Of a stretch of 47,897 nt of DNA, positions 32,618 through 41,560 are shown piece after piece. Position 1 is the first letter of the stretch; every line of letters starts with the position of its first letter. Below the pieces are notes generated by a model. That model was not told the DNA's origin, ran no database searches, and saw only the letters and a list, made by a program, of their open reading frames with translations. The DNA is from Marinilabiliaceae bacterium JC017. Lineage in GTDB: Bacteria; Bacteroidota; Bacteroidia; Bacteroidales; Marinilabiliaceae. A program made the position numbers and the translations under genes. The stretch lies in assembly GCA_004296775.1 (NCBI GenBank), contig RHGE01000046.1:1-47897 (forward strand), given 5' to 3'.

Positions 32618-34567
32618 ATGATAAACATCACTTTTCCGGATCAATCAGTCAGAGAATACCAGGAAGGTATTACCGGTTATGAGATTGCGCAAAGTATAAG
32701 CCCTCGGTTGGCAAAAGAGGTTTTGGCTATCACAGCCAACGATCAATTATTAGACATAACGCGTCCAATTACCACTGATGCCACGATAAAGCTCCATAAA
32801 TGGGAAGATTCGGAAGGTAAACATGCCTTTTGGCATTCCTCTGCCCACCTCATGGCAGAAGCATTGCAAACCTTATATCCCGGAATTAAATTCGGCATTG
32901 GTCCCGCAATTGAAAATGGCTTTTACTATGATGTAGATCCAGGCGACGGCGTTATAATTAAAGATAGCGACCTACCACGCATTGAGAAAAAAATGAAAGA
33001 ACTGGCCAGTCAAAAAAATACTTACGTACGAAAAGAAGTAAGCAAAGAAGAGGCTCTTTCTTTTTTTAATGCAAGAAATGAAGAATACAAATCTGAGTTA
33101 ATAAGTGAACTTGAAGATGGCACCATCTCTTTTTACCAACAAGGTAATTTCACCGATTTATGCCGTGGTCCTCACTTACCAAGCACAGCACCTATTAAAG
33201 CCATTAAACTACTTAGTGTAGCCGGAGCCTACTGGAGAGGCGATGAGAAACGCAAACAGTTAACCAGAATATATGGTATATCATTCCCAAAGCAAAAAAT
33301 GCTGGAAGAATACCTTCAAATGCTGGAAGAAGCTTTGAAACGTGACCATAGAAAAATCGGTAAAGAATTAGAATTGTTCACATTTTCACAGAAAGTAGGA
33401 CAAGGTTTACCTCTTTGGTTACCCAAAGGAGCAAAACTAAGAGAACGCTTAGAAAATTTCCTTAAACGCGTACAGGTTAAATATGGCTATGAACCAGTCA
33501 TCACACCACACATTGGTAACAAGGAACTTTATATAACATCTGGCCACTACGCCAAATATGGTAAGGATTCATTCCAGCCAATAAATACCCCTACAGAAGG
33601 GGAAGAGTTCTTATTGAAACCAATGAACTGTCCTCACCACTGCGAGATATACAAGGCCAAGCCTCGTTCATATAAAGATTTACCCGTTCGTTTTGCCGAA
33701 TTCGGTACGGTTTACCGTTACGAACAAAGTGGTGAGTTGCATGGATTAACCAGGGTAAGAGGCTTTACTCAGGATGATGCACACATCTTCTGCCGTCCCG
33801 ACCAATTAAAGGACGAATTCAAGAAGGTGATAGACATTATCTTGTACATATTTAAAGCACTTGATTTCAAAGATTATATCACCCAGGTGTCATTGAGAGA
33901 CCCAGGCAATAATGAAAAATACATTGGCTCTGATGAAAACTGGGAAAAATCAGAGAGCGCAATCATTGAAGCTTGCAAAGAAAAGGGAATGAAGACCATC
34001 GTTGAATACGGTGAAGCAGCCTTCTACGGACCCAAGCTGGACTTTATGGTACGCGATGCCATTGGCCGGAAATGGCAATTAGGAACCATTCAGGTTGACT
34101 ACAATCTACCGGAACGTTTTGATCTTGAATACGTTGGTAATGACAACCAAAAGCACCGCCCGGTAATGATACACCGTGCACCATTTGGTTCCATGGAACG
34201 ATTTGTTGCTGTACTTATTGAGCACACAGCAGGGAAATTCCCATTGTGGCTAACTCCGGAGCAAGTAGTTATTCTGCCAATCAGTGAAAAACATAATGAC
34301 TATGCAAAAAAAGTTTTAAATCTCCTGAATAATTCCGATATTCGTGCCGTCTTAGATGATCGGAACGAAAAAATAGGTAAAAAGATCAGAGACAATGAAT
34401 TAAAACGCACCCCTTATCTCTTAATTGTGGGCGAAAAAGAAGCTGAAAACAATGAAGTTGCTGTTCGCAAACAAGGAGACGGAGACAAAGGGTCAATGAG
34501 CATTGATGATTTTGTTAACTTTATCAATGCTGAAGTAGAAAACATGTTAGCTGAAATTGAAAAATAA
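32618..34567 (+). CDS. thrS: Threonyl-tRNA synthetase
   Basis: 649 residues, full length. The N-terminal TGS domain (about 1-62) is followed by the second additional/editing domain with [11 protein letters not shown] (HxxxH) and CRGPHLPST. The class II core has the zinc ligand Cys in [12 protein letters not shown], motif 2 around [25 protein letters not shown], and the C-terminal motif [11 protein letters not shown]. The anticodon-binding domain spans about 545-640. It charges tRNA-Thr and edits mis-activated serine. It is the first gene of thrS-infC-rpmI-rplT; infC begins 28 bases downstream. Confidence 0.97.
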   Translation: MINITFPDQSVREYQEGITGYEIAQSISPRLAKEVLAITANDQLLDITRPITTDATIKLHKWEDSEGKHAFWHSSAHLMAEALQTLYPGIKFGIGPAIENGFYYDVDPGDGVIIKDSDLPRIEKKMKELASQKNTYVRKEVSKEEALSFFNARNEEYKSELISELEDGTISFYQQGNFTDLCRGPHLPSTAPIKAIKLLSVAGAYWRGDEKRKQLTRIYGISFPKQKMLEEYLQMLEEALKRDHRKIGKELELFTFSQKVGQGLPLWLPKGAKLRERLENFLKRVQVKYGYEPVITPHIGNKELYITSGHYAKYGKDSFQPINTPTEGEEFLLKPMNCPHHCEIYKAKPRSYKDLPVRFAEFGTVYRYEQSGELHGLTRVRGFTQDDAHIFCRPDQLKDEFKKVIDIILYIFKALDFKDYITQVSLRDPGNNEKYIGSDENWEKSESAIIEACKEKGMKTIVEYGEAAFYGPKLDFMVRDAIGRKWQLGTIQVDYNLPERFDLEYVGNDNQKHRPVMIHRAPFGSMERFVAVLIEHTAGKFPLWLTPEQVVILPISEKHNDYAKKVLNLLNNSDIRAVLDDRNEKIGKKIRDNELKRTPYLLIVGEKEAENNEVAVRKQGDGDKGSMSIDDFVNFINAEVENMLAEIEK

Positions 34568-34581
34568 TTACTAACTAAATT

Positions 34582-34587
34582 AGGAGG
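34582..34587 (+). promoter_or_regulatory. Strong Shine-Dalgarno of infC
   Basis: AGGAGG, 8 bases before the ATA start codon of infC. It stands out because genes in this window generally lack such a sequence, and it fixes the non-standard start. Confidence 0.8.
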
Positions 34588-34595
34588 ATTTTACA

Positions 34596-35156
34596 ATAAG
34601 AAGACCAAGCAGAAAACCGGTAAGAGCCCCAAAGCTAGAACCGCAGCACAGGATCAACGAACGAATCCGTGTTCCAAAAGTAAGGATTGTTGGAGATAAC
34701 ATTGACAATCCGGGGGTATATTCAACAGCTGAAGCATTAAAGATGGCTGATGGATTAGATCTTGATTTGGTAGAGATTTCTCCCAATGGGGATCCACCTG
34801 TGTGTAAGATAATTGACTATCAAAAGTTTCTTTATCAACAAAAAAGAAAACAAAAAGAGCTAAAAGCTAAAACTGTAAAGGTGGTGGTTAAGGAGATCCG
34901 TTTCGGACCTAACACCGACGATCACGACTACAAGTTTAAGCTTAAGCATGCAGAAAAATTCCTTGGTGAAGGCGCTAAGGTGAAGGCATTTGTTTTCTTT
35001 AAAGGACGGTCTATTCTATTTAAGGAAAAAGGTGAAATTTTACTATTAAAATTTGCTCAGGATTTGGAAGAGCATGGTAAAGTTGAACAACTTCCTAAAT
35101 TAGAAGGTAAGCGAATGACAATGTTCATTTCACCAAAGGCCCCAAAGAAGAAATAG
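34596..35156 (+). CDS. infC: Translation initiation factor IF-3 (ATA start)
   Basis: 186 residues. The first in-frame ATG (34743) would remove a third of the N-terminal domain. Reading back, the frame continues to an ATA at 34596 placed 8 bases after AGGAGG, giving an N-terminus [15 protein letters not shown] then [16 protein letters not shown], which matches IF-3. The N-domain reads [22 protein letters not shown]; the C-domain has [27 protein letters not shown]-3 checks the start codon on the 30S subunit, and a rare start in infC allows it to repress itself, as known in E. coli (AUU). The same logic is inferred here. Confidence 0.93.
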   Translation: MRRPSRKPVRAPKLEPQHRINERIRVPKVRIVGDNIDNPGVYSTAEALKMADGLDLDLVEISPNGDPPVCKIIDYQKFLYQQKRKQKELKAKTVKVVVKEIRFGPNTDDHDYKFKLKHAEKFLGEGAKVKAFVFFKGRSILFKEKGEILLLKFAQDLEEHGKVEQLPKLEGKRMTMFISPKAPKKK

Positions 35157-35187
35157 GAACCAATTATTCACTAAATATATTCTTACA

Positions 35188-35385
35188 ATGCCAAAAATGA
35201 AGACAAATTCCAGTGCAAAGAAGAGGTTCACTATCACTGGAAGCGGAAAGATTAAGAGAAAACACGCTTACAAAAGCCACATCTTAACTAAGAAAGCTAC
35301 TAAGCGTAAAAGAAATCTGACTTATTTCGGTACTGTTCATCAAGCAGATGAAAGCAACATTAAGTTGTTGTTGAACATGAAATAA
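35188..35385 (+). CDS. rpmI: 50S ribosomal protein L35 (bL35)
   Basis: 65 residues, normal. It begins [20 protein letters not shown] and is rich in Lys and Arg, with the [22 protein letters not shown] core. It lies between infC (31-base gap) and rplT, the usual bacterial order. Confidence 0.97.
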   Translation: MPKMKTNSSAKKRFTITGSGKIKRKHAYKSHILTKKATKRKRNLTYFGTVHQADESNIKLLLNMK

Positions 35386-35474
35386 TCAGAAAAGAGTTAT
35401 TGATTAAAAAACCTGAATGATTTAGCTAAAAGTTCCCGAATAGCGGGGCGCTAACCATTCGAAAAAAAAAGAAA
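35386..35474 (+). promoter_or_regulatory. rpmI-rplT spacer, possible L20-type leader
   Basis: The 89-base spacer has the hairpin AGCG-GGG-CGCT (35443-35453) and an A-rich tract just before rplT. In other bacteria L20 controls its own operon through a leader RNA. A similar role here is only a possibility. Confidence 0.25.
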
Positions 35475-35831
35475 ATGCCAAGATCAGTAAATGCAGTAGC
35501 GTCAAGGGAAAGACGTAGAAAAGTATTGAAGCAAACCAAAGGATACTTTGGTAGAAGGAAAAATGTTTGGACGGTAGCTAAAAATACCTGGGAAAAAGGT
35601 CTTCAATATGCTTACCGGGATAGAAAGAAGAAAAAGAGTAACTTCAGAGCATTGTGGATTCAAAGAATCAATGCTGCTGCCCGTCTTGAAGGGGTTTCAT
35701 ATAGCCGTTTAATGGGTTATATGCACAAGCAGAACATTGAAATTAACCGTAAAGTTCTGGCTGACCTCGCCATGAACCATCCGGAAGCTTTTAAAGCCGT
35801 TGTTAAAAAAGCAATGGAAGCAGCAAATTAG
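35475..35831 (+). CDS. rplT: 50S ribosomal protein L20 (bL20)
   Basis: 118 residues, normal. It begins [20 protein letters not shown], with the typical [20 protein letters not shown] and [20 protein letters not shown] blocks. It is the last gene of the operon and is followed by a terminator. Confidence 0.97.
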   Translation: MPRSVNAVASRERRRKVLKQTKGYFGRRKNVWTVAKNTWEKGLQYAYRDRKKKKSNFRALWIQRINAAARLEGVSYSRLMGYMHKQNIEINRKVLADLAMNHPEAFKAVVKKAMEAAN

Positions 35832-35852
35832 TATCACACAGATAAATTGGTT

Positions 35853-35881
35853 AAAGGGAAGCAATAGCTTCCCTTTTTTTC
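35853..35881 (+). terminator. Terminator of the thrS-infC-rpmI-rplT operon
   Basis: AAAGGGAAGC and GCTTCCCTTT flank AATA and are followed by T residues, 22 bases after the rplT stop. Confidence 0.9.
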
Positions 35882-35938
35882 TCCCTATTAATACCCATAC
35901 ATCTTTCATTGCCTCACCAATTAGTTGCTGTCTTTTTT

Positions 35939-35946
35939 TATCTTTG
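35939..35946 (+). promoter_or_regulatory. -7 box of dapB
   Basis: TATCTTTG matches TAnnTTTG, 31 bases before the dapB ATG. Confidence 0.5.
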
Positions 35947-35977
35947 CTTAAGAATATAAAAAACTACCATAAGAATC

Positions 35978-36694
35978 ATGAAGATTGCACTTATCGGATA
36001 CGGAAAGATGGGCAAAGAAATAGAAAAAATTGCCCTTGAACGCGGACATGAAATTGTTAGCAAAATAGATATCAGTAGCCCTGACAGCTTTGAGGACGAT
36101 ACATTCAAATCAGCCGATGTTGCCATTGAATTTACGGTACCTGAAGCCGCTTATTCAAATTACCTGAATTGCTTTACACACCATATCCCAGTAGTATCAG
36201 GAACGACAGGCTGGCTGGATAAATTGGATGACATCAAACAACGTTGCGAGAACAATGGTCAAACATTTTTCTATGCCTCTAATTTTAGCTTAGGCGTAAA
36301 TATCTTTTTTGAATTAAATCAACACTTAGCTCGTATCATGAATCAAATGCCTGATTATGATGTCTCCATGGAAGAGGTTCATCATACTCAAAAACTGGAT
36401 GCTCCCAGTGGTACGGCAATTACATTAGCCGAAGGTATTATTGACAACATGGAGCGCAAAACATCATGGGTTAAGGAAATAGCCCAATCACAAGCAGAGC
36501 TGCCGATTCATTCCATTCGCGAAGGAATGGTACCAGGTATTCACACTATAAAATATGATTCCCCGGCGGATGAAATTATCATCCATCACAGTGCCAAGTC
36601 TCGCCAGGGATTTGCGCTGGGAGCTGTCTTAGCAGCAGAGTTTTCTCACACGAGAAAAGGATTTTTGGGAATGAAGGATTTACTAAAATTTTAA
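35978..36694 (+). CDS. dapB: 4-hydroxy-tetrahydrodipicolinate reductase
   Basis: 238 residues, the short form usual in Bacteroidota. It reduces the dapA product to tetrahydrodipicolinate in lysine and diaminopimelate synthesis. The nucleotide-binding motif is IALIGYGKMGKEIE (GxGxMG). The substrate-binding EVHHTQKLDAPSGTA contains the catalytic His pair, and SGTTGW and YASNFSLGVNIF are typical. It is followed after 16 bases by lepB, an order common in this phylum. Confidence 0.96.
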   Translation: MKIALIGYGKMGKEIEKIALERGHEIVSKIDISSPDSFEDDTFKSADVAIEFTVPEAAYSNYLNCFTHHIPVVSGTTGWLDKLDDIKQRCENNGQTFFYASNFSLGVNIFFELNQHLARIMNQMPDYDVSMEEVHHTQKLDAPSGTAITLAEGIIDNMERKTSWVKEIAQSQAELPIHSIREGMVPGIHTIKYDSPADEIIIHHSAKSRQGFALGAVLAAEFSHTRKGFLGMKDLLKF

Positions 36695-36710
36695 ACTGTA
36701 ATACAAACCT

Positions 36711-38138
36711 ATGCAACAAGTACCTCTCGCCAGATGGATAAAACTGGCAATCGCTTCTGTTATATATTTTCTTTGGTTGGTATGGATTGGAAATTATTGG
36801 CTGCTTTTGGGTTTACCATTGATTTTTGACGCCTATATTACAAAGAAAATACCCTGGGATTTTTGGAAAAAGCGTAAAGACGGTAAAAAACCAAGTACCG
36901 TAATTGAATGGATTGACGCCTTGATTTTTGCCCTTATTGCGGTTTATCTAATCAATATATTCCTTTTCCAAAACTATAAAATACCTACCAGCTCGCTTGA
37001 GAAATCATTATTGGTAGGCGATCACCTCTTTGTTAGTAAGGTTAGTTATGGCCCCCGTATGCCAAATACGCCCATTGCCTTTCCTTTGGTTCAAAACACT
37101 TTCCCTGTTACCAATACTCAATCCTATACCAATTGGCCGCATTGGGATTACAAACGACTAAAAGGATTCGGTCACGTTAAAAGAAATGACATTGTTGTAT
37201 TTAATTTTCCGGCTGGGGATACGGTTCCATTTCGTTACACCAATCCTGATTTCCACAATACAATTTTCAGGGAAGGGATAAACACGGTGGCCTCAAATCC
37301 GGCACTACTAAAGAACACAACTTTTACCTGCCCCTGGGAAAGAAACCAGTTCTTTAAAAACCTGGGAAGGAAAGTAGTATATGACAACCCTGATTTTTAT
37401 GGCGAAGTGTTATACCGTCCGGTAGATCGCAGAGATAACTATGTAAAACGTTGTGTTGCTACACCGGGGGATCAGTTGGAAATACGACACAACCAGATTT
37501 ACATAAACGGCGAAAAAGTAGAAAACCCGAAAGGATTACAGCATGTGTATGATGTAATTACGGATGGAACAATACTGAACAGTCGCTTCTTTGAGAACAT
37601 GGAAATATCCGGGGATGATCGACGGGACGCGGGTATGGCGCCTCATTACCTGCTTCCACTGACCGAAGATAAAGCAAAAGAAATTAAAAATTATCCGATC
37701 ATTAAAAGTATCACCATCAGAGATGAACAAGCAGATTCTTCCGGTTTCAGAGTTTTTCCCTATAGCCCGGATTATCCCTGGAGCCGCGATAATTTTGGTC
37801 CGCTCACGATGCCTAAGAAAGGTGAAACCGTTGAGTTAACCATGAAGAACCTGGTTTTATACGATCGTATTATTTCTGCTTACGAAGGCAATAAGCTGGA
37901 AGTGAAAAACCACCAGATTTTCATCAATGGGAATCCGGCATCATCCTATACATTCAAAATGGATTACTACTTCATGCTTGGAGATAACCGTCATAAGTCG
38001 GCGGACTCAAGGTATTGGGGTTTTGTACCCGAAGATCATATTGTTGGTAAACCTATTCTGGTTTGGTTATCCCTCGATAAAGACAAAAGTCTGGGAATCC
38101 GATGGAACAGATTCTTCAAATTGGTTCATAACGAATAA
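36711..38138 (+). CDS. lepB: Signal peptidase I, first copy
   Basis: 475 residues, the long form typical of Bacteroidota. Membrane segments at about 11-42 and 68-88 anchor it in the inner membrane. The catalytic Ser is S95 in IPTSSLEKSL (Leu replaces the common Met after the Ser) and the general-base Lys is K246 in NYVKRCVATPGD. The late box is MLGDNRHKSADSRYWGFVP. It removes signal peptides from exported proteins. An insertion between Ser and Lys boxes accounts for the extra length. It follows dapB closely and ends at a strong terminator. Confidence 0.95.
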   Translation: MQQVPLARWIKLAIASVIYFLWLVWIGNYWLLLGLPLIFDAYITKKIPWDFWKKRKDGKKPSTVIEWIDALIFALIAVYLINIFLFQNYKIPTSSLEKSLLVGDHLFVSKVSYGPRMPNTPIAFPLVQNTFPVTNTQSYTNWPHWDYKRLKGFGHVKRNDIVVFNFPAGDTVPFRYTNPDFHNTIFREGINTVASNPALLKNTTFTCPWERNQFFKNLGRKVVYDNPDFYGEVLYRPVDRRDNYVKRCVATPGDQLEIRHNQIYINGEKVENPKGLQHVYDVITDGTILNSRFFENMEISGDDRRDAGMAPHYLLPLTEDKAKEIKNYPIIKSITIRDEQADSSGFRVFPYSPDYPWSRDNFGPLTMPKKGETVELTMKNLVLYDRIISAYEGNKLEVKNHQIFINGNPASSYTFKMDYYFMLGDNRHKSADSRYWGFVPEDHIVGKPILVWLSLDKDKSLGIRWNRFFKLVHNE

Positions 38139-38155
38139 TTCGTATTCTTTATATT

Positions 38156-38190
38156 AAAACGTTTCCCCATTATTTTGGGGAAACGTTTTT
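38156..38190 (+). terminator. Terminator of dapB-lepB
   Basis: AAAACGTTTCCCC and GGGGAAACGTTTT flank ATTATTTT; T residues follow. Confidence 0.9.
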
Positions 38191-38196
38191 CTTATT

Positions 38197-38332
38197 CAAT
38201 AGATCGTTAGATTTTAGATAATAGACATTAGACTGATTTACATTACTCTCAATTTTAAACCATTAACAGTTTTGCCTATTGGATAGATACAAACTGTTTT
38301 TCCATTACTTACAAAAGATTAACGAACTATTG
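38197..38332 (+). mobile_element. MITE copy (136 bases)
   Basis: Starts CAATAGATCGTTAG and ends TAACGAACTATTG, a 13-base terminal inverted repeat with one mismatch. It contains no gene. It is related along its ends to 39996-40116 and 40991-41112. Clear target duplications are not visible at this copy. Confidence 0.75.
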
Positions 38333-38346
38333 TTTTTACAAAAAGA

Positions 38347-39531
38347 ATGAAACACATCCGACAAATAACAATAGCATCAAGTTTATTACTCCTACTCCTT
38401 TTCGCTCTCTGGAGTACCAACTGGTTCGTCCCCCTTATTCTATTTTCTGTTTTATTCGCAATATTTTACCCCCCTTCATCCCAATGGTTATTGATTCGCT
38501 GGAAAAAATTAACTGACACACAAAAGACAATAGCTGAATGGGCAATCGCCATTCTTATTAGTGTTATTACGTTATTATTCCTGAATACTTATATCATAGG
38601 CTTCTATCGCATTAGCTCTTCTTCCATGGCTAACACCTACTCAGCGGGTGATTTAGTAATCGTTAACAAACTAAAGGCCGGCCCCGCAATAAATATTAAC
38701 CAACCACAAACCTTTAAGCGATTGACAGGTTGGAACACCTTTTCACCGGGAGACGTGATCATGTTTCATTTTCCGGAGGCAGATACAATCCTGGTTAACC
38801 ATCCCAACGAAAACTATCATTATCTCCAAAGACAGTATCAAATAAATAATCAACTATCTAAACCTGAAGCAAAAGACAATATTTCCTTTTGCCCGGTAAC
38901 AAAACGCCCCACCTATTTAAAGCGTATTATTGCGCTTCCTGGTGATACATTAACCATACGAGACAACAAAATAAAGGTCAATCATAAACCACTTAAATTC
39001 TTCCCTTTTACATCTAAATATTTAATCAAGGAAGAGACACCTGCTTCATTGATAGCGCAGATTAGAAAAAACGCTATCAATCAATATGTAGAAAAGGGGA
39101 AAAACTTTGTGGAAATATATAAAAAAGGCACTAAAACCAATGCGTTTGACGAGTTCCTAAAAGAAGAAGTACTACCGTTAAACCTGCCAGATCTGCTGGT
39201 ATTTCCATTTGCAATGGATTTTTTCTGGAATGCCCATAACCTTGGCCCGGTAGTCATCCCACAAAAAGGCCAACAAATAGAACTAACCATAGAGAATTTA
39301 CCTCTCTATAAACGCATTATTTCGGTATATGAAAACAATACCCTGGAACTAACTGACAACCATATCATCATTAATGGAAAACAAACGAATCATTATCGGT
39401 TTAAAATGAATTACTACTGGGTAATGGGCGACAATCGTCCACACTCATATGACAGCCGTTACTGGGGATTTGTCCCGGATAATCACATCATAGGAATAGT
39501 TGGCACTACTCTGTTTTCATCCGGGAAATAA
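38347..39531 (+). CDS. Signal peptidase I, second copy
   Basis: 394 residues. Hydrophobic segments at about 7-40 and 62-82 precede the catalytic Ser S93 (RISSSSMANTY). The Lys is K192 (TYLKRIIALPGD) and the late box is MGDNRPHSYDSRYWGFVP. All catalytic positions are kept, so it should be active. It is a diverged paralog of the 475-residue enzyme just upstream, from which it is separated by a terminator and a MITE, so it has its own transcription. The two may differ in substrate range. Confidence 0.93.
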   Translation: MKHIRQITIASSLLLLLLFALWSTNWFVPLILFSVLFAIFYPPSSQWLLIRWKKLTDTQKTIAEWAIAILISVITLLFLNTYIIGFYRISSSSMANTYSAGDLVIVNKLKAGPAININQPQTFKRLTGWNTFSPGDVIMFHFPEADTILVNHPNENYHYLQRQYQINNQLSKPEAKDNISFCPVTKRPTYLKRIIALPGDTLTIRDNKIKVNHKPLKFFPFTSKYLIKEETPASLIAQIRKNAINQYVEKGKNFVEIYKKGTKTNAFDEFLKEEVLPLNLPDLLVFPFAMDFFWNAHNLGPVVIPQKGQQIELTIENLPLYKRIISVYENNTLELTDNHIIINGKQTNHYRFKMNYYWVMGDNRPHSYDSRYWGFVPDNHIIGIVGTTLFSSGK

Positions 39532-39722
39532 CACCAAACCTTATTAACTTCGTTGATTTTTAATTCGAAATAACCTTGGTATGATGCCAACAAGAGATTA
39601 AAAGCATTGTGCATTATGGGGGTATTTTTATCCCGCATCAATATAAATGTTTTAAAGTGGAGTATTTCTTTTAAATTTATTGGTGATTATTTAGCAATAC
39701 TAACAAGATAAAACTGAATGAA

Positions 39723-39980
39723 ATGAAAAAATCCTTTTGGTTATTTATAATTATCGCGGTCTTACTCGTTGTATTCTCTGTTCAAAATGCCTTTGAAGTA
39801 TCAGTTAATCTATTCTTTTATGAAGTAAGACTCTCAATGGCGGTATTACTCATTATTACCTTCCTGTTAGGACTACTGGTAGGTGCCATATATGGGTACG
39901 CCAAACGAAATAAGCGAACTGCAAAAAAGAAGGAATCAGAAAAGCATGAATCAGAAAATCAGGTTAATGAAGAACAATAA
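39723..39980 (+). CDS. LapA-domain (DUF1049) membrane protein
   Basis: 85 residues. There are two membrane segments (about 4-21 and 37-60) with the family's VVFSVQNAFEVSVNLFF between them, and a highly charged Lys/Glu cytoplasmic tail (about 61-85). LapA/LapB-type proteins in proteobacteria take part in lipopolysaccharide assembly control; in Bacteroidota the function of single LapA-domain proteins is not established. Confidence 0.85.
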   Translation: MKKSFWLFIIIAVLLVVFSVQNAFEVSVNLFFYEVRLSMAVLLIITFLLGLLVGAIYGYAKRNKRTAKKKESEKHESENQVNEEQ

Positions 39981-39995
39981 TCAGCCTTACTTACG

Positions 39996-40116
39996 CAATA
40001 GATAATAGAATGGAAACCTATTAACTTCTATTTCATTTATAGCACTGTAGTCGCTTCGTCTATTATTTATTCACAAACTAATTAGCAAGTATTTACAAGC
40101 ATTAAACGAACCATTG
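39996..40116 (+). mobile_element. MITE copy (121 bases)
   Basis: Starts CAATAGATAATAGAATGG and ends TTAAACGAACCATTG. Compared with 38197-38332 it lacks about 15 bases near the left end (between two AGAT repeats) and has substitutions in the right repeat, so it looks older. Confidence 0.6.
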
Positions 40117-40189
40117 TTGCTACAAACAACACAACTAACAAGTTCTTTCATTGCAAGAACAATACGCATATTTTCATATTTTTCATCAA

Positions 40190-40837
40190 ATGAATACATC
40201 TGTAAAACTATTCTCATCCAGCTATTTTGGCCCTATTCAATTCTTTGCACATTTAAATAAAGCCGCTAAAGGTATTATAGAACAGCATTGTCATTACACC
40301 AAGCAAACCTACCGAAACCGTTGTGTTATACTGGGCGCTAACGGTACTTTACCTCTTACCATCCCGGTAGAAAAAGGCAAAACCCACAAAACTTCGATGA
40401 AAGAGGTCATCATCAGTTATGATACCCCCTGGCAAAATCTGCATTGGCGCTCTATTGTTTCAGCCTATAACAGCAGCCCGTTTTTCGAGTATTATCAAGA
40501 TGACTTCCAACCCTTTTTTGAAAAACATTGGAAGTACTTACTGGATTACAACATGGCTATCCTTAAGCAAGTTTTAGAAATACTTGAGATGGAATCCAAT
40601 ATTGAATTATCTGACCATTGGTATGAAATACCGGTTCAAGAGATAACAGATCTACGTGAAATAATCCATCCAAAGAAAAGCTACCTGCAGGCCGACCATC
40701 AATTCACGCCTCAAGCCTACAGACAGGTATTTGCCGAGAAATTTGACTTCATCCCCAATCTGAGCATCTTAGATTTAATCTTTAATAAAGGACCTGAAGC
40801 TATTGACGTACTAGATAAATCACTCTCAAATACCTAA
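40190..40837 (+). CDS. WbqC-like family protein
   Basis: 215 residues from the ATG at 40190; the frame extends to a TTG at 40151 but family proteins begin near LFSSSYFGPIQFFAHL. WbqC-like proteins are found in polysaccharide gene clusters and, in Bacteroidota, next to signal peptidase genes; the biochemical role is not established. Recognisable blocks are EQHCHYTKQTYRNRCVILGANG, LTIPVEKG and WRSIVSAYNSSPFFEYYQDDF. It closes the dapB-lepB-lepB-wbqC neighbourhood. Confidence 0.88.
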   Translation: MNTSVKLFSSSYFGPIQFFAHLNKAAKGIIEQHCHYTKQTYRNRCVILGANGTLPLTIPVEKGKTHKTSMKEVIISYDTPWQNLHWRSIVSAYNSSPFFEYYQDDFQPFFEKHWKYLLDYNMAILKQVLEILEMESNIELSDHWYEIPVQEITDLREIIHPKKSYLQADHQFTPQAYRQVFAEKFDFIPNLSILDLIFNKGPEAIDVLDKSLSNT

Positions 40838-40990
40838 CCTGAACAAGGCAGAAAAGTACACAGACATGAGTATCAAGTATCAAGATATTTGCATGACCAA
40901 CCTTGCAATAGCCTGCCAAAAAATACACAAACATTAAAAGTTAGATACTAACCTGGACAAGGCAGAAAAGTACACAAATATTACTGACCA
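40833..40990 (+). repeat. 107-base dispersed repeat, copy c (interrupted)
   Basis: Begins CCTAACCTGAACAAGGCAG at the wbqC-like stop codon and continues with GTATCAAG, TTGCATGACC and CCTGCCAAAAAATACAC blocks. It restarts at about 40950 with CTAACCTGGACAAGGCAG. The MITE at 40991-41112 is inserted at its end. Confidence 0.7.
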
Positions 40991-41112
40991 CAATAGATCG
41001 TTAGAATTTATACTTATTTACATCTAATTCATTTGTAATGCCATAAGAACTTTAGCAGTCATTTATCCACAAGCTATCAATGAAATACTTACAAAAGTGT
41101 AACGAACTATTG
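40991..41112 (+). mobile_element. MITE copy (122 bases) with 6-base target duplication
   Basis: Starts CAATAGATCGTTAG and ends TAACGAACTATTG. It is flanked by TGACCA on the left (40985-40990) and TGACCA on the right (41113-41118), an exact direct repeat and good evidence of transposition. It lies just beyond the NUDIX stop codon. Confidence 0.85.
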
Positions 41113-41122
41113 TGACCAAATA

Positions 41123-41560
41123 CTAATTATTTAATACAAAGGCTTCAATGGCGTCGCTTACAATTATATCGTGATCAAAAGCCAACAATGGTAATGCATT
41201 TATATCAAACCATCTGGCATCTGCAGCATCATCCAGTCCGGTAACCTCTTGCTCCTTGTCGATCATACCGACATAAGCAACGGTTATGGTACGATGCCGC
41301 GGATCACGATTGATGTTCCCATAAGCTTTAAATTGTTTCAATGTCACACCCGACAAGCCGGTCTCTTCTTTGAGTTCGCGCCCTGCCGCCCGATCCAAAT
41401 CCTCATCCATATCTAAAAAGCCGCCCGGAAGCGCCCATTTTCCCTTGAAGGGTTCCTTTAACCGTTGAATCAGTAAAATCTTAAAGCTACTTTCGTTTTT
41501 TGAAAATATTAACGCATCTGCAGTCACTGCAGGCCTTGGGTATTCATAGGTAAATGCCAT
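41123..41560 (-). CDS. NUDIX hydrolase
   Basis: 145 residues, a single domain. The NUDIX box is complete: GGFLDMDEDLDRAAGRELKE followed by ETGL matches GX5EX7REUXEEXGU. It hydrolyses a nucleoside diphosphate linked to another group; the substrate cannot be read from the sequence. The N-terminal block VTADALIFSKNESSFKILLIQR resembles the ADP-ribose or NrtR-like branch but no DNA-binding domain follows. Its ATG overlaps the stop codon of the upstream NlpC/P60 gene by one base (TAATG), so translation is probably coupled. Confidence 0.92.
   Translation of the reverse strand: MAFTYEYPRPAVTADALIFSKNESSFKILLIQRLKEPFKGKWALPGGFLDMDEDLDRAAGRELKEETGLSGVTLKQFKAYGNINRDPRHRTITVAYVGMIDKEQEVTGLDDAADARWFDINALPLLAFDHDIIVSDAIEAFVLNN

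Noticed and set aside
34743-35156. IF-3 starting at the first ATG
   Set aside because: It would remove 49 conserved N-terminal residues and ignore the AGGAGG 8 bases before the ATA at 34596.
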